From Deltaproteobacteria bacterium (GTDB lineage: Bacteria > Desulfobacterota > Deferrimicrobia > Deferrimicrobiales > Deferrimicrobiaceae), in the NCBI GenBank assembly GCA_016220005.1, contig JACRIV010000022.1, forward strand, positions 1 through 51,553: a DNA stretch of 51,553 nucleotides. The letters are read 5' to 3'. The notes below the pieces were generated by a model. That model worked only from the letters and a program-made list of their open reading frames with translations. It was not told where the DNA came from and ran no database searches. Positions within the stretch are counted from its first letter, which is position 1. Every line of letters begins with the position of its first letter. The position numbers and the translations under genes were made by a program. Positions 24,070-32,759 of the stretch are shown one piece after another.

Positions 24070-24864
24070 CTAGCAGCCCCCAAGATCCGCCAGAAGGGAC
24101 CGGAGGGCCGAAAGTCCCCGGTGGAAGTGCTCTATTCGGTGGGGCTCCAGGGTCAGGATGGGGGACGCCCCGGCGTCCAGGGCGGCAAGGAGGACGCCGC
24201 GGAAGTTGATCGATCCCTCGCCCACCGGGAGGTGATCGTCCCTCAGGCCCCGGTTGTCGTGGATGTGCATCTCCCTGATCCCGGGGCCGAACGCCTCCAC
24301 CCACTTGTGGACAGGGACGCGGGAGAACAGGGTTGCGTGTCCCGCGTCGAGGCAGAACCCCAGGCGCTTCGACCCGATCGCCTCGCTCAAGCGGAGCAGA
24401 TGGTCGGGAACCTCGTCGAACACGTTCTCCACGAAAAGATCGACTCCGTGCGCCTCCGCCGTCTCGAGGACCTCCTCGAAGGTCCTCCTTGCGGGCTCGA
24501 ACCACTTGTCCGGGTCGTGGTCGAAGATCCAGCCGGAGTAACCGCCGTGGATCACGATCCCGCGGGGACGGAAGGCCGGTGCGAGCGCCACCGCCTGCCG
24601 CAGCCGGCGGACCGCCAGACGGCGGGCCTCCTCGTCGCGGGCGCCCGGCCAGATGTCCTCGAAAGGCGCATGGAACGTAACGCTTCGGACACCCGCCCTT
24701 ACGAGGGCCTCCCCGGCGGTTTCCGCGCGGCGCGGCGCAAGGGAATCGAGCACGTTGCCCGAAAAGTAGATTTCGGGACCGACGCCGAGCTCGGCGATGA
24801 AGCGCGCCGTATCGGCCGCCTCCAGCATCGGGAAGGGAACGGTTGCGTGGATGGTCCAGTCCAT
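24070..24864 (-). CDS. Xylose isomerase-like TIM-barrel protein (sugar phosphate isomerase/epimerase family)
   Basis: 264 aa. Metal-site segments of the family are in order: VTFHAPF, GIVIHGGY, FVENVFDE (Glu), CLDAGHA (Asp/His), MHIHDNRGLRDDHLPVGEG and LTLEPH (final Glu). These fit an endonuclease IV/sugar-epimerase-type barrel. The substrate cannot be deduced. It is divergent from the GntR regulator across 136 bases that contain a palindromic operator candidate, so it may be in the same regulon, although it is not part of the selA operon. It lies downstream of repeat C. Confidence 0.75.
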   Translation of the reverse strand: MDWTIHATVPFPMLEAADTARFIAELGVGPEIYFSGNVLDSLAPRRAETAGEALVRAGVRSVTFHAPFEDIWPGARDEEARRLAVRRLRQAVALAPAFRPRGIVIHGGYSGWIFDHDPDKWFEPARRTFEEVLETAEAHGVDLFVENVFDEVPDHLLRLSEAIGSKRLGFCLDAGHATLFSRVPVHKWVEAFGPGIREMHIHDNRGLRDDHLPVGEGSINFRGVLLAALDAGASPILTLEPHRIEHFHRGLSALRSLLADLGGC

Positions 24865-24919
24865 GGCCTCGTGAGAAGATACCTCATCCCGCGCGCCCGG
24901 GCAACCTCATGGAAAACCC

Positions 24920-24963
24920 TTGACACATCAATATCTACTGAATAAATGTATACTGCATACATT
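24920..24963 (+). promoter_or_regulatory. Palindromic operator candidate and promoter upstream of the GntR gene
   Basis: A 19-base palindrome (24945-24963) has arms AATGTAT and ATACATT around ACTGC, the kind of site bound by FadR/VanR-type GntR dimers. TTGACA at 24920-24925 is a perfect -35. A TAAATG -10 candidate sits 17 bases on, while TATACT (24949-24954) is better but 23 bases away. In either case the palindrome would cover the -10, which suggests autorepression. Confidence 0.5.
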
Positions 24964-25000
24964 AACCGGCAACCCGTGATGTAGGATAAGGGGGAATACC

Positions 25001-25669
25001 GTGCTGCAGAAGCTGAAGATCCAGATCGACAACCACATGACGCTGCGGGAGAAGATCGTCGAGACCGTCCGCAGCGCAATCGTCAACGGGCAGATCCCGG
25101 CCGGCACCCGCGTGGCGGAGCCCGATCTTGCGGACCGCTTCGGCATCAGCAGGACGCCGATCCGGGAGGCGTTCCGCCAACTGGAATCCGAGGGATTCAT
25201 CACGGTCATCCCCCGCAAGGGCGCCATCGTCGCCTCCCTGTCGGCCAAGGACATCTCCGACTTCTACGACCTGAAGATGGTGCTCGAGGGCTACGCGGCC
25301 CGCTGCGCGGCCAGGACGCTCACGGAGAAGGAACTGTTGAAGATGGAGACGGTGAACCGCCAGATGGAGGCGGCGTCGGCCAAGAAGGACGTTCGCAGGG
25401 TGCTGGCCCTTCACAATGAATTCCACGACATCTTCCTCAAGGCGTGCGGCAACGAGAAGCTCCACACCCTTGTCCAGAACATGGTGATGCAGTTCCAGCG
25501 GTTCCGGCTGATCCTCTCCATGCGCGGCCGGATCGAGGGTTCGATAAGGCAGCACCGGGAGATCATCGAGGCGTTCCGGAAGCGGGATGCCGCCCTGGCC
25601 GAGTCCCTCGTCATGAAGAACGCCCAATACGGGAAGAAGATCCTTCTCAGGGAACTGGCGAAAGGATGA
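25001..25669 (+). CDS. GntR family (FadR/FCD subfamily) transcriptional regulator
   Basis: 222 aa. N-terminal winged helix (TLREKIVETVRSAIVNGQIPAGTRV region, ending SRTPIREAFRQLESEGF, residues of about 12-80) and a helical FCD effector domain with the metal-binding histidine pattern (LHNEFHD, IRQHREIIEAF). GTG start with AAGGGGG seven bases upstream. Its stop overlaps the selA start as ATGA, so the two are translationally coupled. FCD domains usually bind small organic acids; the ligand here is unknown. A regulator joined to selA raises the possibility of conditional selenoprotein synthesis. Confidence 0.9.
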   Translation: MLQKLKIQIDNHMTLREKIVETVRSAIVNGQIPAGTRVAEPDLADRFGISRTPIREAFRQLESEGFITVIPRKGAIVASLSAKDISDFYDLKMVLEGYAARCAARTLTEKELLKMETVNRQMEAASAKKDVRRVLALHNEFHDIFLKACGNEKLHTLVQNMVMQFQRFRLILSMRGRIEGSIRQHREIIEAFRKRDAALAESLVMKNAQYGKKILLRELAKG

Positions 25670-27096
25670 GCCGGGGCGCGTTGCCCATGCCCGATCCGGA
25701 ACGACTGCGAAACATCCCTTCCGTCGCCTCTCTGCTCGAAACCCGGGAAATCCGGCAGGCCCTCCTGCGCCACCCGCGCCCCGTCGTCGTGGGGGCGATC
25801 CGCAGGGCCCTGTCCGCCCTCCGGGCCGAGGTCGCCCCGGGCGGAACCCCTCCCCGCAGCCGGGAGGAATGGACGGAGCTCCTCCTCTCCCGTATCCCCG
25901 CCGAGATCGCCGTCGCGGAGGAGCCTTCGCTGCGGCGGGTCATCAACGCGACCGGGGTCGTCATCCACACCAATCTGGGCCGGGCTCCGCTGCCCGAGGA
26001 AGGGATCCGCGCCGTTTCCGAGACCGCCGGCGGGTACTCCAACCTGGAGTTCGACCTTGCCTCCGGAAGCCGCTTCTCCCGGCTGGTCCACGTCGAGGAG
26101 CTGATCCTTACGCTCACGGGGGCCGAGTCGGCGCATGTCGTGAACAACAACGCCGCGGCGGTGCTCCTCTGTCTTGCGGGGCTGGCCCGCGGGAGGGACG
26201 TCCTCGTGAGCCGGGGGGAGCTGGTGGAGATCGGCGGGTCGTTCCGAATCCCCGACATCATGGCCGAGAGCGGCGCCAACCTCGTCGAGGTGGGCACGAC
26301 CAACCGGACGCGCATCGAGGACTACGAGCGAGCGGCGACCGCCCGCACGGCCCTTTTATTGAAGGTCCACCGCTCCAACTTCAGCATGACCGGCTTCACC
26401 GAGGAGGTCGCCGCCCGCGAGCTGGCCTCCCTGGGCGACCGTCTGGGGATTCCGGTGATGGAGGACCTGGGGTCGGGGGCGATCTTCGATTTTTCCTCCG
26501 CGGGGATACCTGGGACGCCGACCGTGCGCCAGGCCCTTGCGCTCGGACCGGGGATCGTGACCGTCAGCGGGGACAAGCTCCTGGGCGGCCCGCAGGCCGG
26601 GATCATCGTCGGGCGCAAGGCCCTGGTGGATCCTCTCAAGAAGCACCCCCTCTCCCGGGCGCTCCGGATCGACAAGCTGTGCCTGGCAGCCCTCGCCGCC
26701 ACGCTGCGCCTTTACGCGGACGACCGCAGGGCGGTCGCCCGCGTCCCGGTCCTTTCGATGATGCTTGCGGGTGAACCCGCCGTGCGCGCCCGGGCGCGGA
26801 AGCTCATCCGGCGCCTGAAGCGGGAAAGCGGCGCGGGGCTGTCGCTCTCCGTGGAGCGGGCGTTCTCTTCTCCAGGCGGCGGGGCGATGCCCGACGTGGA
26901 GATCCCCACCGCCTGCGTCGCCGTCTCCCACGAGACCATGCGCGTCGAGGAACTGGAGGCGAGGCTCCGGCTGGGAAGCCCTTCCGTCGTCGGTCGGATC
27001 GAGAAGGGGAAGCTGCTCCTCGACATGCGGACGGTCCGCGGCGGCGAGATCCCCGAGCTCGCCGCGGCATTGCTCTCGGCCGCCAGCGTTGAATGA
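25666..27096 (+). CDS. selA: L-seryl-tRNA(Sec) selenium transferase
   Basis: 476 aa PLP enzyme converting Ser-tRNA(Sec) to Sec-tRNA(Sec) with selenophosphate. Seen: INATGVVIHTNLGRAPL, VVNNNAAAVLL, MEDLGSGAIFDF, and SGDKLLGGPQAG with the PLP-binding Lys304. Length is normal. The ATG at 25666 overlaps the GntR stop; an internal ATG at 25687 is possible. No selB, selC or selD is in the window, which is unusual because selB often follows selA. Selenocysteine use by this organism is therefore implied, with the rest of the machinery elsewhere. Confidence 0.95.
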   Translation: MSRGALPMPDPERLRNIPSVASLLETREIRQALLRHPRPVVVGAIRRALSALRAEVAPGGTPPRSREEWTELLLSRIPAEIAVAEEPSLRRVINATGVVIHTNLGRAPLPEEGIRAVSETAGGYSNLEFDLASGSRFSRLVHVEELILTLTGAESAHVVNNNAAAVLLCLAGLARGRDVLVSRGELVEIGGSFRIPDIMAESGANLVEVGTTNRTRIEDYERAATARTALLLKVHRSNFSMTGFTEEVAARELASLGDRLGIPVMEDLGSGAIFDFSSAGIPGTPTVRQALALGPGIVTVSGDKLLGGPQAGIIVGRKALVDPLKKHPLSRALRIDKLCLAALAATLRLYADDRRAVARVPVLSMMLAGEPAVRARARKLIRRLKRESGAGLSLSVERAFSSPGGGAMPDVEIPTACVAVSHETMRVEELEARLRLGSPSVVGRIEKGKLLLDMRTVRGGEIPELAAALLSAASVE

Positions 27097-27142
27097 GTGT
27101 CCCCCGCCAGGAGTGTCCCCCCGCACCGGCTCAAGTTCTCTG

Positions 27143-27172
27143 TTGAACGAGAGACCCTCAGCGATGTATAAA
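27143..27172 (+). promoter_or_regulatory. Predicted promoter placing the HNH gene on a leaderless mRNA
   Basis: TTGAAC (27143-27148), 18 bases, TATAAA (27167-27172). The predicted start falls at about 27178-27179, on the ATG of the HNH gene, and no ribosome binding site is visible before that ATG. The 82-base gap also holds two near-identical GTGTCCCCC stretches just after selA. Confidence 0.5.
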
Positions 27173-27177
27173 TTAGC

Positions 27178-27774
27178 ATGTTGAATTCCGGCGTCCTCGT
27201 CCTTAACCGGGCTTTCTTTCCCGTCCACGTCACGAATGTCCGCCGGGCGTTCTGCCTCCTCTATTCCGGCCTTGCGAAGGCCATCAACTCCCGGTACGAA
27301 ATGTACGATTTCAAGTCCTGGAGCGAGCTTTCCATCCATACGAACGACGAGGCGGTCGGCCTGGTGGGGAGGATGATCCGGGTTCCCCGGGTTGTCGTGC
27401 TGGTTGCCTACGACCGGGTCCCCCGGCGCACCGTCCGGTTCAGCCGCCACAACATTTTCGTGCGGGACAGGAACACCTGCCAATACTGCGGAAAGACCCA
27501 TCCCCGGAACGAGCTGAACCTGGACCACGTCGTCCCCCGGTCGCGGGGGGGGAAGACCACGTGGGAGAACATCGTCTGCAGCTGCGTCCCGTGCAACAAG
27601 CGGAAAGGGGGGATGCTGCCGGACGAGACGGGCATGAGGACGATCGCGCGCCCCGCGCGGCCCCGCTGGACCCCCGCATACGCTTTCTCCCTCCGAACCC
27701 CGATCCACCGGGAATGGGTGCCGTTCCTGAACCTGGTCGACTTCACCTACTGGAACCTCGAACTCGAAAGTTGA
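27178..27774 (+). CDS. HNH endonuclease family protein
   Basis: 198 aa. The HNH core lies at about 99-142: CQYCGK, LDHVVPRSRGG, WENIVCSCVPCNKRKGG, giving the paired CxxC zinc ligands and the His of the beta-beta-alpha-metal fold. The N-terminal 90 residues (SGVLVLNRAFFPVHVTN...) are typical of a stand-alone family common in soil bacteria and deltaproteobacteria. Its role is uncertain, and no restriction methylase or phage gene is nearby. The stop overlaps the TTG of aroE as TTGA. Confidence 0.85.
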   Translation: MLNSGVLVLNRAFFPVHVTNVRRAFCLLYSGLAKAINSRYEMYDFKSWSELSIHTNDEAVGLVGRMIRVPRVVVLVAYDRVPRRTVRFSRHNIFVRDRNTCQYCGKTHPRNELNLDHVVPRSRGGKTTWENIVCSCVPCNKRKGGMLPDETGMRTIARPARPRWTPAYAFSLRTPIHREWVPFLNLVDFTYWNLELES

Positions 27775-28649
27775 GGTATTCGGAAAAAAGGTCAGGGCGC
27801 GGTTTCCTGGAATCCCTTCTGTTCATCGTAGGCCACCCCCTTTCGCACTCGCTGAGCCCCGCGATGCACAACGGCGTGATCGCGCGCCGGGGCCTTCCCC
27901 TTCGGTATGTCGCGGTGGACCTCCCGAAGGGGGTCCTGCCCGACTTCTTCCGCGTCGTCAGGGCGGGGAACTTCCTCGGCGGAAACGTGACCATCCCGCA
28001 CAAGGAGGAAGCCGCCGCCCTTGCCGACGACCGGTCGGAGGCGGTCGAGGTGTGCGGGGCCGCCAACGTGATCCGGGCAAAGGGGGGGCGTCTCCTCGCC
28101 GGGAACACCGACGGGCGGGGTTTCCTCGACGCCGTGCAGGGGGCGGGCTGGGGGAGGCGCTTCCGGCGGGTCGTGATCCTCGGGGCGGGCGGGTCGGCCC
28201 GGGGGATCGCCTACGAGCTTTGCCGCAGCGGCGCTGGGGAAATGGCGATCCTCAACCGCAACCCGGCGCGGGCCGAGGAGATCGCCGGTCTCCTCCGTCC
28301 CCGGTTCCATGGGGCGTCGATTACCGTCGGGGAGCTGCAACGTACCGTAATGATAAGAGAATTCCAGGGGGCCGACCTGATCGTCCAATGCACTTCCCTG
28401 GGCCTTTCCGGGGAGTGGGAAAATTTTCCGGTGGGGGGGGTAGAGAAGACGTGCCGCCTTGCCGATATAGTGTATCGGAAGGGAGGTACCCTCCTCGTGC
28501 GCCGGATGAGAAGGAGGGGGATCCCCGCGATCGACGGCCTGGCGATGCTGGCCCACCAGGCGGCAAGGAGCTTCTTTCTCTGGACGGGGGTCCGGGCCCC
28601 GGCCGAGGAATTTCTCTCGATAGCGCAAAAAACTATTGCGGGCAGATGA
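27771..28649 (+). CDS. aroE: Shikimate dehydrogenase
   Basis: 292 aa NADPH-dependent reductase of the shikimate pathway (3-dehydroshikimate to shikimate). Seen: GHPLSHSLSPAMHN, NVTIPHKE with catalytic Lys78, NTDGRGF with Asp114, the dinucleotide loop GAGGSARG and the C-terminal DGLAMLAHQAARSF. The TTG at 27771, overlapping the HNH stop, gives an N-terminus of normal length; no ATG is available before the family sequence begins. The usual NATPLG motif reads QCTSLGLSG, a mild variation. It is followed by the pilus genes after 51 AT-rich bases. Confidence 0.9.
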   Translation: MRYSEKRSGRGFLESLLFIVGHPLSHSLSPAMHNGVIARRGLPLRYVAVDLPKGVLPDFFRVVRAGNFLGGNVTIPHKEEAAALADDRSEAVEVCGAANVIRAKGGRLLAGNTDGRGFLDAVQGAGWGRRFRRVVILGAGGSARGIAYELCRSGAGEMAILNRNPARAEEIAGLLRPRFHGASITVGELQRTVMIREFQGADLIVQCTSLGLSGEWENFPVGGVEKTCRLADIVYRKGGTLLVRRMRRRGIPAIDGLAMLAHQAARSFFLWTGVRAPAEEFLSIAQKTIAGR

Positions 28650-28700
28650 TTAAATTATGCTAAATTTAGTTTAATTTAGTTCCTATTTGGTGACTTTTCC

Positions 28701-30398
28701 ATGTCCGTGATGGCTACCAAGATCGGGGAGATGCTCCTCAAGGGGAACCTGATCACCCCCGACCAGTTGCGGAGCGCCCTCGAGACGCAGAAGAAGACCA
28801 AGGAGCGGATCGGCTCGGTCCTCGTCAAGACCGGCTTCATCAAGGAGCAGGAGCTCCTCTCCTTCCTCGGTCGCCAGTTCAACGTCCCCGTCGTCGACCT
28901 CGGGAAGTACGAGATCAACGCCGAGATCGTCCGCCTGCTCCCCGAGGAGATGGTCCAGAAGCATCTGGCGCTCCCGATCAACCGCGTCGGGGCGAAGCTG
29001 ATCGTGGCGGTGGCCGACCCCTCGAACATGGCGATCATCGACGCCATCGGCTTCAAGACCGGGTACGCGGTGGAGCTGGTGCTGGCCTCCGAGCGGGACA
29101 TCACCACGGCGATCAACAAGTTCTTCGACCAGTCGCTCGAGTTCAAGGACATCATCTCGGAGCTGGACGAGGACCTCGAGGTCGTGCGCGAGGAGGAAGT
29201 CGATTCCCTCGAGATGGAGCGCGGGATCGACGACGCCCCGGTCGTCAAGCTCGCCAACTTCATCCTCACCGACGCCATCAAGCGACGCGCGTCGGACATC
29301 CACATCGAGCCGTACGAGAAGGAGTTCCGCGTCCGGTACCGCGTGGACGGGGTGCTCTACGAGGTGATGCGCCCCCCTCTCAAGCTGCGCAACGCCCTCT
29401 CGTCCCGCCTCAAGATCATGTCCAGCTTGGACATCGCCGAGCGGCGGCTGCCCCAGGACGGCAGGATCAAGCTCAAGGTCGGGAAGGGGAGGGAGATGGA
29501 CTTCCGCGTCAGCACCCTGCCGACCATCTACGGGGAGAAGATCGTCCTCCGGCTCCTGGACAAGGCCAGCCTCCAGCTCGACATGACCAAGCTCGGCTTC
29601 GAGGCGGAGGCGCTGAAGGACTTCCAGGAGGCGATCCACCGTCCGTACGGGATGATCCTGGTCACCGGCCCCACCGGCTCGGGAAAGACGACCACTCTCT
29701 ATTCGGCGCTCTCGGACCTGAACAAGACCACCGACAACATCTCCACCGCCGAGGACCCCGTGGAGTACAACTTCGCGGGGATCAACCAGGTGCAGATCAA
29801 GGAGGAGATCGGGCTGACCTTCGCGGGGGCGCTGCGCTCCTTCCTGCGGCAGGACCCGGACATCATCATGGTGGGGGAGATCCGGGACTACGAGACCGCC
29901 GAGATCGCCGTGAAGGCGGCACTCACGGGGCACCTGGTCCTCTCGACGCTCCACACGAACGACGCGCCGAGCACCATCACCCGTCTGCTGAACATGGGGA
30001 TCGAGCCGTTCCTCGTCTCCTCCTCCCTCAACCTCATCGTCGCACAGCGCCTGGCGCGCCGGATCTGCGGGCACTGCAAGGAGGAGACGAAGATCCCCCC
30101 GAAGGCGCTCCTGGACGCCGGGACGAAGCCCGAAAGGCTGAAGCACGCCCGCACCTGTCGCGGCAAGGGGTGCGACGAGTGCAACGGCACCGGGTTCCGC
30201 GGGCGCGTCGCCCTCTATGAAGTGATGCCGGTCAAGGAGGACCTCAAGGATCTCATCCTGCGCGGAGGGGGGGCGATCGAGGTCAAGCGGGAGGCGGTAC
30301 GGCTCGGGATGAAGAGCCTCCGCCAGGCGGGCCTGTCGAAGGTGGAGGAAGGGGTCACCACGCTCGAGGAAGTGCTGCGCGTGACCGCCCCCGATTAA
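28701..30398 (+). CDS. pilB: Type IV pilus assembly ATPase PilB
   Basis: 565 aa extension motor of the type IVa pilus. An N-terminal MshEN/GSPII-E domain (KIGEMLLKGNLIT, about 1-150) precedes the secretion ATPase core: Walker A GPTGSGKTT (323-331), Asp box, Walker B VGEIRD, His box LSTLHTND. The C-terminal tetracysteine zinc motif is present (CGHCKEE, CRGKGCDECNGTGFRGR, quoted in part). MshEN domains in other PilB-type ATPases bind c-di-GMP, so the HD-GYP gene at 22.6 kb may bear on pilus output, which is inference. The AT-rich 51-base gap upstream probably holds a promoter, but no consensus is clear. Confidence 0.95.
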   Translation: MSVMATKIGEMLLKGNLITPDQLRSALETQKKTKERIGSVLVKTGFIKEQELLSFLGRQFNVPVVDLGKYEINAEIVRLLPEEMVQKHLALPINRVGAKLIVAVADPSNMAIIDAIGFKTGYAVELVLASERDITTAINKFFDQSLEFKDIISELDEDLEVVREEEVDSLEMERGIDDAPVVKLANFILTDAIKRRASDIHIEPYEKEFRVRYRVDGVLYEVMRPPLKLRNALSSRLKIMSSLDIAERRLPQDGRIKLKVGKGREMDFRVSTLPTIYGEKIVLRLLDKASLQLDMTKLGFEAEALKDFQEAIHRPYGMILVTGPTGSGKTTTLYSALSDLNKTTDNISTAEDPVEYNFAGINQVQIKEEIGLTFAGALRSFLRQDPDIIMVGEIRDYETAEIAVKAALTGHLVLSTLHTNDAPSTITRLLNMGIEPFLVSSSLNLIVAQRLARRICGHCKEETKIPPKALLDAGTKPERLKHARTCRGKGCDECNGTGFRGRVALYEVMPVKEDLKDLILRGGGAIEVKREAVRLGMKSLRQAGLSKVEEGVTTLEEVLRVTAPD

Positions 30399-30425
30399 GC
30401 GGGGGAGAACGGGGAGACGACACCT

Positions 30426-31523
30426 ATGGTATCCATGCACGAGATGCTCAGCATGATGTACGAAAAAGGCGCCTCCGACCTGCACGTCACGACCGGGATC
30501 GCCCCGACCATCCGCGTGGACGGCCGCCTGATCCCTCTTCCCTCCGAGCCGCTCACCCCGACGGACACCAAGCGGCTCTGCTACAGCATCCTGACCGAGG
30601 CGCAGAAGCAGCGTTTCGAGGAGGAGTGGGAGCTCGACCTCTCCTTCGGCGTGAAGGGGTTGAGCCGTTTCCGCGCCAACGTCTACTTGCAGCGGGGGGC
30701 CGTGGCGGGGGCGTTCCGGACGATCCCGTTCCGCGTGCGGACCTTCGAGGAGCTGGGGCTGCCGGCGATCCTGAAGGACCTGTGCAAGAAGCCCAGGGGG
30801 CTCGTGCTGGTGACGGGCCCGACCGGCTCGGGGAAATCGACCACCCTGGCCGCGATGATCGACAAGATCAACACGGAGCGGCAGGAGCACATCGTGACGA
30901 TCGAGGACCCGATCGAGTACCTGCACCCCCACAAGAAGTGCGTGATCAACCAGCGCGAGGTGAACGCGGACACGATGAGCTTCAAGAAGGCCTTGAAGCA
31001 CATCCTGCGGCAGGACCCGGACGTCGTGCTCATCGGGGAGATGCGGGACCTGGAGACGATCGAGGCGGCGCTGACCGTGGCGGAGACCGGACACCTGGTC
31101 TTCGCCACCCTGCACACCAACTCGTGCGTTCAGACAATCAACCGCATCCTGGACGTCTTTCCCCCCTACCAGCAGCCCCAGGTCCGGGCGCAGCTCTCGT
31201 TCGTCCTGGAGGGGGTCGTCTCCCAGATCCTCCTGCCCAAGGCTTCGGGTACCGGGCGGGTGCTCTGCCTGGAAGTCATGATCCCCAATCCCGCGATACG
31301 GAACCTGATCCGCGAGGAGAAGGTCCACCAGATCTACTCGCAGATGCAGGTGGGGCAGGCCAAGTTCGGGATGCAGACCATGAACCAGTCGCTGATCGCC
31401 GCGTACCTGCGGCGGGAGATAACGCTCGACGATGCAGTGGGGAGAAGCACCGACCCCGAGGAATTCCGGAACCTGCTCTCGGCGGCCCAGAGCTCGCCGC
31501 ACGGCGCCGGGAGAAAGATGTAG
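30426..31523 (+). CDS. pilT: Type IV pilus retraction ATPase PilT
   Basis: 365 aa hexameric retraction motor. Seen: N-terminal PAS-like domain (GASDLHVTTGIAPTIRVDG, quoted in part), Walker A GPTGSGKSTT (131-140), IEDPIEY Asp box, Walker B LIGEMRDLET, FATLHTNS His box and the AIRNLIREEK region typical of PilT rather than PilB. No tetracysteine motif. It lies 27 bases after pilB on the same strand, the usual order in deltaproteobacteria. Confidence 0.95.
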   Translation: MVSMHEMLSMMYEKGASDLHVTTGIAPTIRVDGRLIPLPSEPLTPTDTKRLCYSILTEAQKQRFEEEWELDLSFGVKGLSRFRANVYLQRGAVAGAFRTIPFRVRTFEELGLPAILKDLCKKPRGLVLVTGPTGSGKSTTLAAMIDKINTERQEHIVTIEDPIEYLHPHKKCVINQREVNADTMSFKKALKHILRQDPDVVLIGEMRDLETIEAALTVAETGHLVFATLHTNSCVQTINRILDVFPPYQQPQVRAQLSFVLEGVVSQILLPKASGTGRVLCLEVMIPNPAIRNLIREEKVHQIYSQMQVGQAKFGMQTMNQSLIAAYLRREITLDDAVGRSTDPEEFRNLLSAAQSSPHGAGRKM

Positions 31524-31544
31524 AGGGCAGACGCGGAGGATACG

Positions 31545-32756
31545 ATGCCGAAATTCGTTTGGGAAGGCAAGACGAGGGCGGGGGGGACGACGACCGGGGA
31601 GCTCGAGGCGCCCAACGAGGCGTTCGTCCTGGCGCAGTTGCGCAGGCAGCAGATCGTCCCCGTGAAGGTCAAGCCCAAGGCCAAGGACCTGGGTTTCAAG
31701 CTCCCCTCGTTCCGGGCCACGGTCGGCCAGAAGGAGCTGGCGATCTTCACCCGCCAGTTCGCCACGATGATCGACGCGGGGCTGCCGCTCGTCCAGTGCC
31801 TGGACATCCTCGGGATGCAGCAGGAGAACCAGGCGTTCAAGAAGACCATCCTCAAGGTGAAGGAGGACGTCGAGAGCGGCTCGACCTTCGCCGACGCGCT
31901 GGGGAAGCACCCGAAGGTCTTCGACGAGCTCTTCGTAAACCTGGTGGCCGCGGGGGAGGTCGGCGGGATCCTCGACACGATCCTTTCGCGCCTCGCCGCC
32001 TACATCGAGAAGGCGATGAAGCTCGCCAAGAAGATCAAGGGGGCGATGGTGTACCCCTCCACCATCGTCGCGGTGGCGGTCATCGTCACCGTGGTCCTGC
32101 TGGTCTACGTCATCCCGATCTTCGGGAAGATGTTCGCGGACTTCGGCCAGGCCCTTCCGGCACCCACCCAGTTCGTCCTCGGGCTCTCTGCCTTCACTCG
32201 GAAGTATTTCCTGTTGATGCTGGTCGCCCTCGCCCTGATCGTCGTCGCCGTCCGGTGGTACTACGCCAGGGAGGGCGGCCGCCGGAACATCGACCGCCTC
32301 CTTCTCAGGCTGCCCGTCGTGGGGAGCCTCCTCCAGAGGATCGCGGTGGCCCGGTTCTCGCGCACTCTGGGCACGATGGTGAGCAGCGGCGTCCCGATCC
32401 TGGAGGGCATGGACATCGTCGCGAAGTCCGCCGGGAACAAGGTCATCGAGGAGGCCATCGTGCGGGCCCGGATGAGCATCAGCGAGGGGAAGACGATCGC
32501 CGATCCGCTGGCCGAGAGCAAGGTGTTCCCGGTGATGGTCACCCAGATGGTGGCGGTCGGGGAGGCCACGGGCGCCCTCGACACGATGCTCAACAAGATC
32601 GCCGATTTCTACGATGACGAGGTCGACGCGGCCGTTGAGGCCCTGACCGCCCTGCTCGAGCCGATGCTCATGATCTTCCTGGGCGTCGTCATCGGCGGCC
32701 TGGTCATCGCGATGTACCTGCCGATCTTCAAGCTGGCCGGCGTCGTGGGGGGGTAA
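31545..32756 (+). CDS. pilC: Type IV pilus inner-membrane platform protein PilC
   Basis: 403 aa with two GspF-type cytoplasmic repeats (FTRQFATMIDAGLPLVQCL and FSRTLGTMVSSGVPILEGM, each 19 residues) separated by membrane segments (ATIVAVAVIVTVVLLVYVIP region near 170-195 and FLLMLVALALIVVAV near 220-235), and a third helix at the C-terminus (LMIFLGVVIGGLVIAMYLP). It anchors PilB and PilT to the pilus base. Starts 22 bases after pilT. Confidence 0.95.
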   Translation: MPKFVWEGKTRAGGTTTGELEAPNEAFVLAQLRRQQIVPVKVKPKAKDLGFKLPSFRATVGQKELAIFTRQFATMIDAGLPLVQCLDILGMQQENQAFKKTILKVKEDVESGSTFADALGKHPKVFDELFVNLVAAGEVGGILDTILSRLAAYIEKAMKLAKKIKGAMVYPSTIVAVAVIVTVVLLVYVIPIFGKMFADFGQALPAPTQFVLGLSAFTRKYFLLMLVALALIVVAVRWYYAREGGRRNIDRLLLRLPVVGSLLQRIAVARFSRTLGTMVSSGVPILEGMDIVAKSAGNKVIEEAIVRARMSISEGKTIADPLAESKVFPVMVTQMVAVGEATGALDTMLNKIADFYDDEVDAAVEALTALLEPMLMIFLGVVIGGLVIAMYLPIFKLAGVVGG

Positions 32757-32759
32757 GAG

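Noticed and set aside
28650-28700. Sigma54 promoter before pilB
   Set aside because: The AT-rich gap lacks the TGGCAC-N5-TTGCA pattern with correct spacing; the best sigma70-like pair has only a 14-base spacer.
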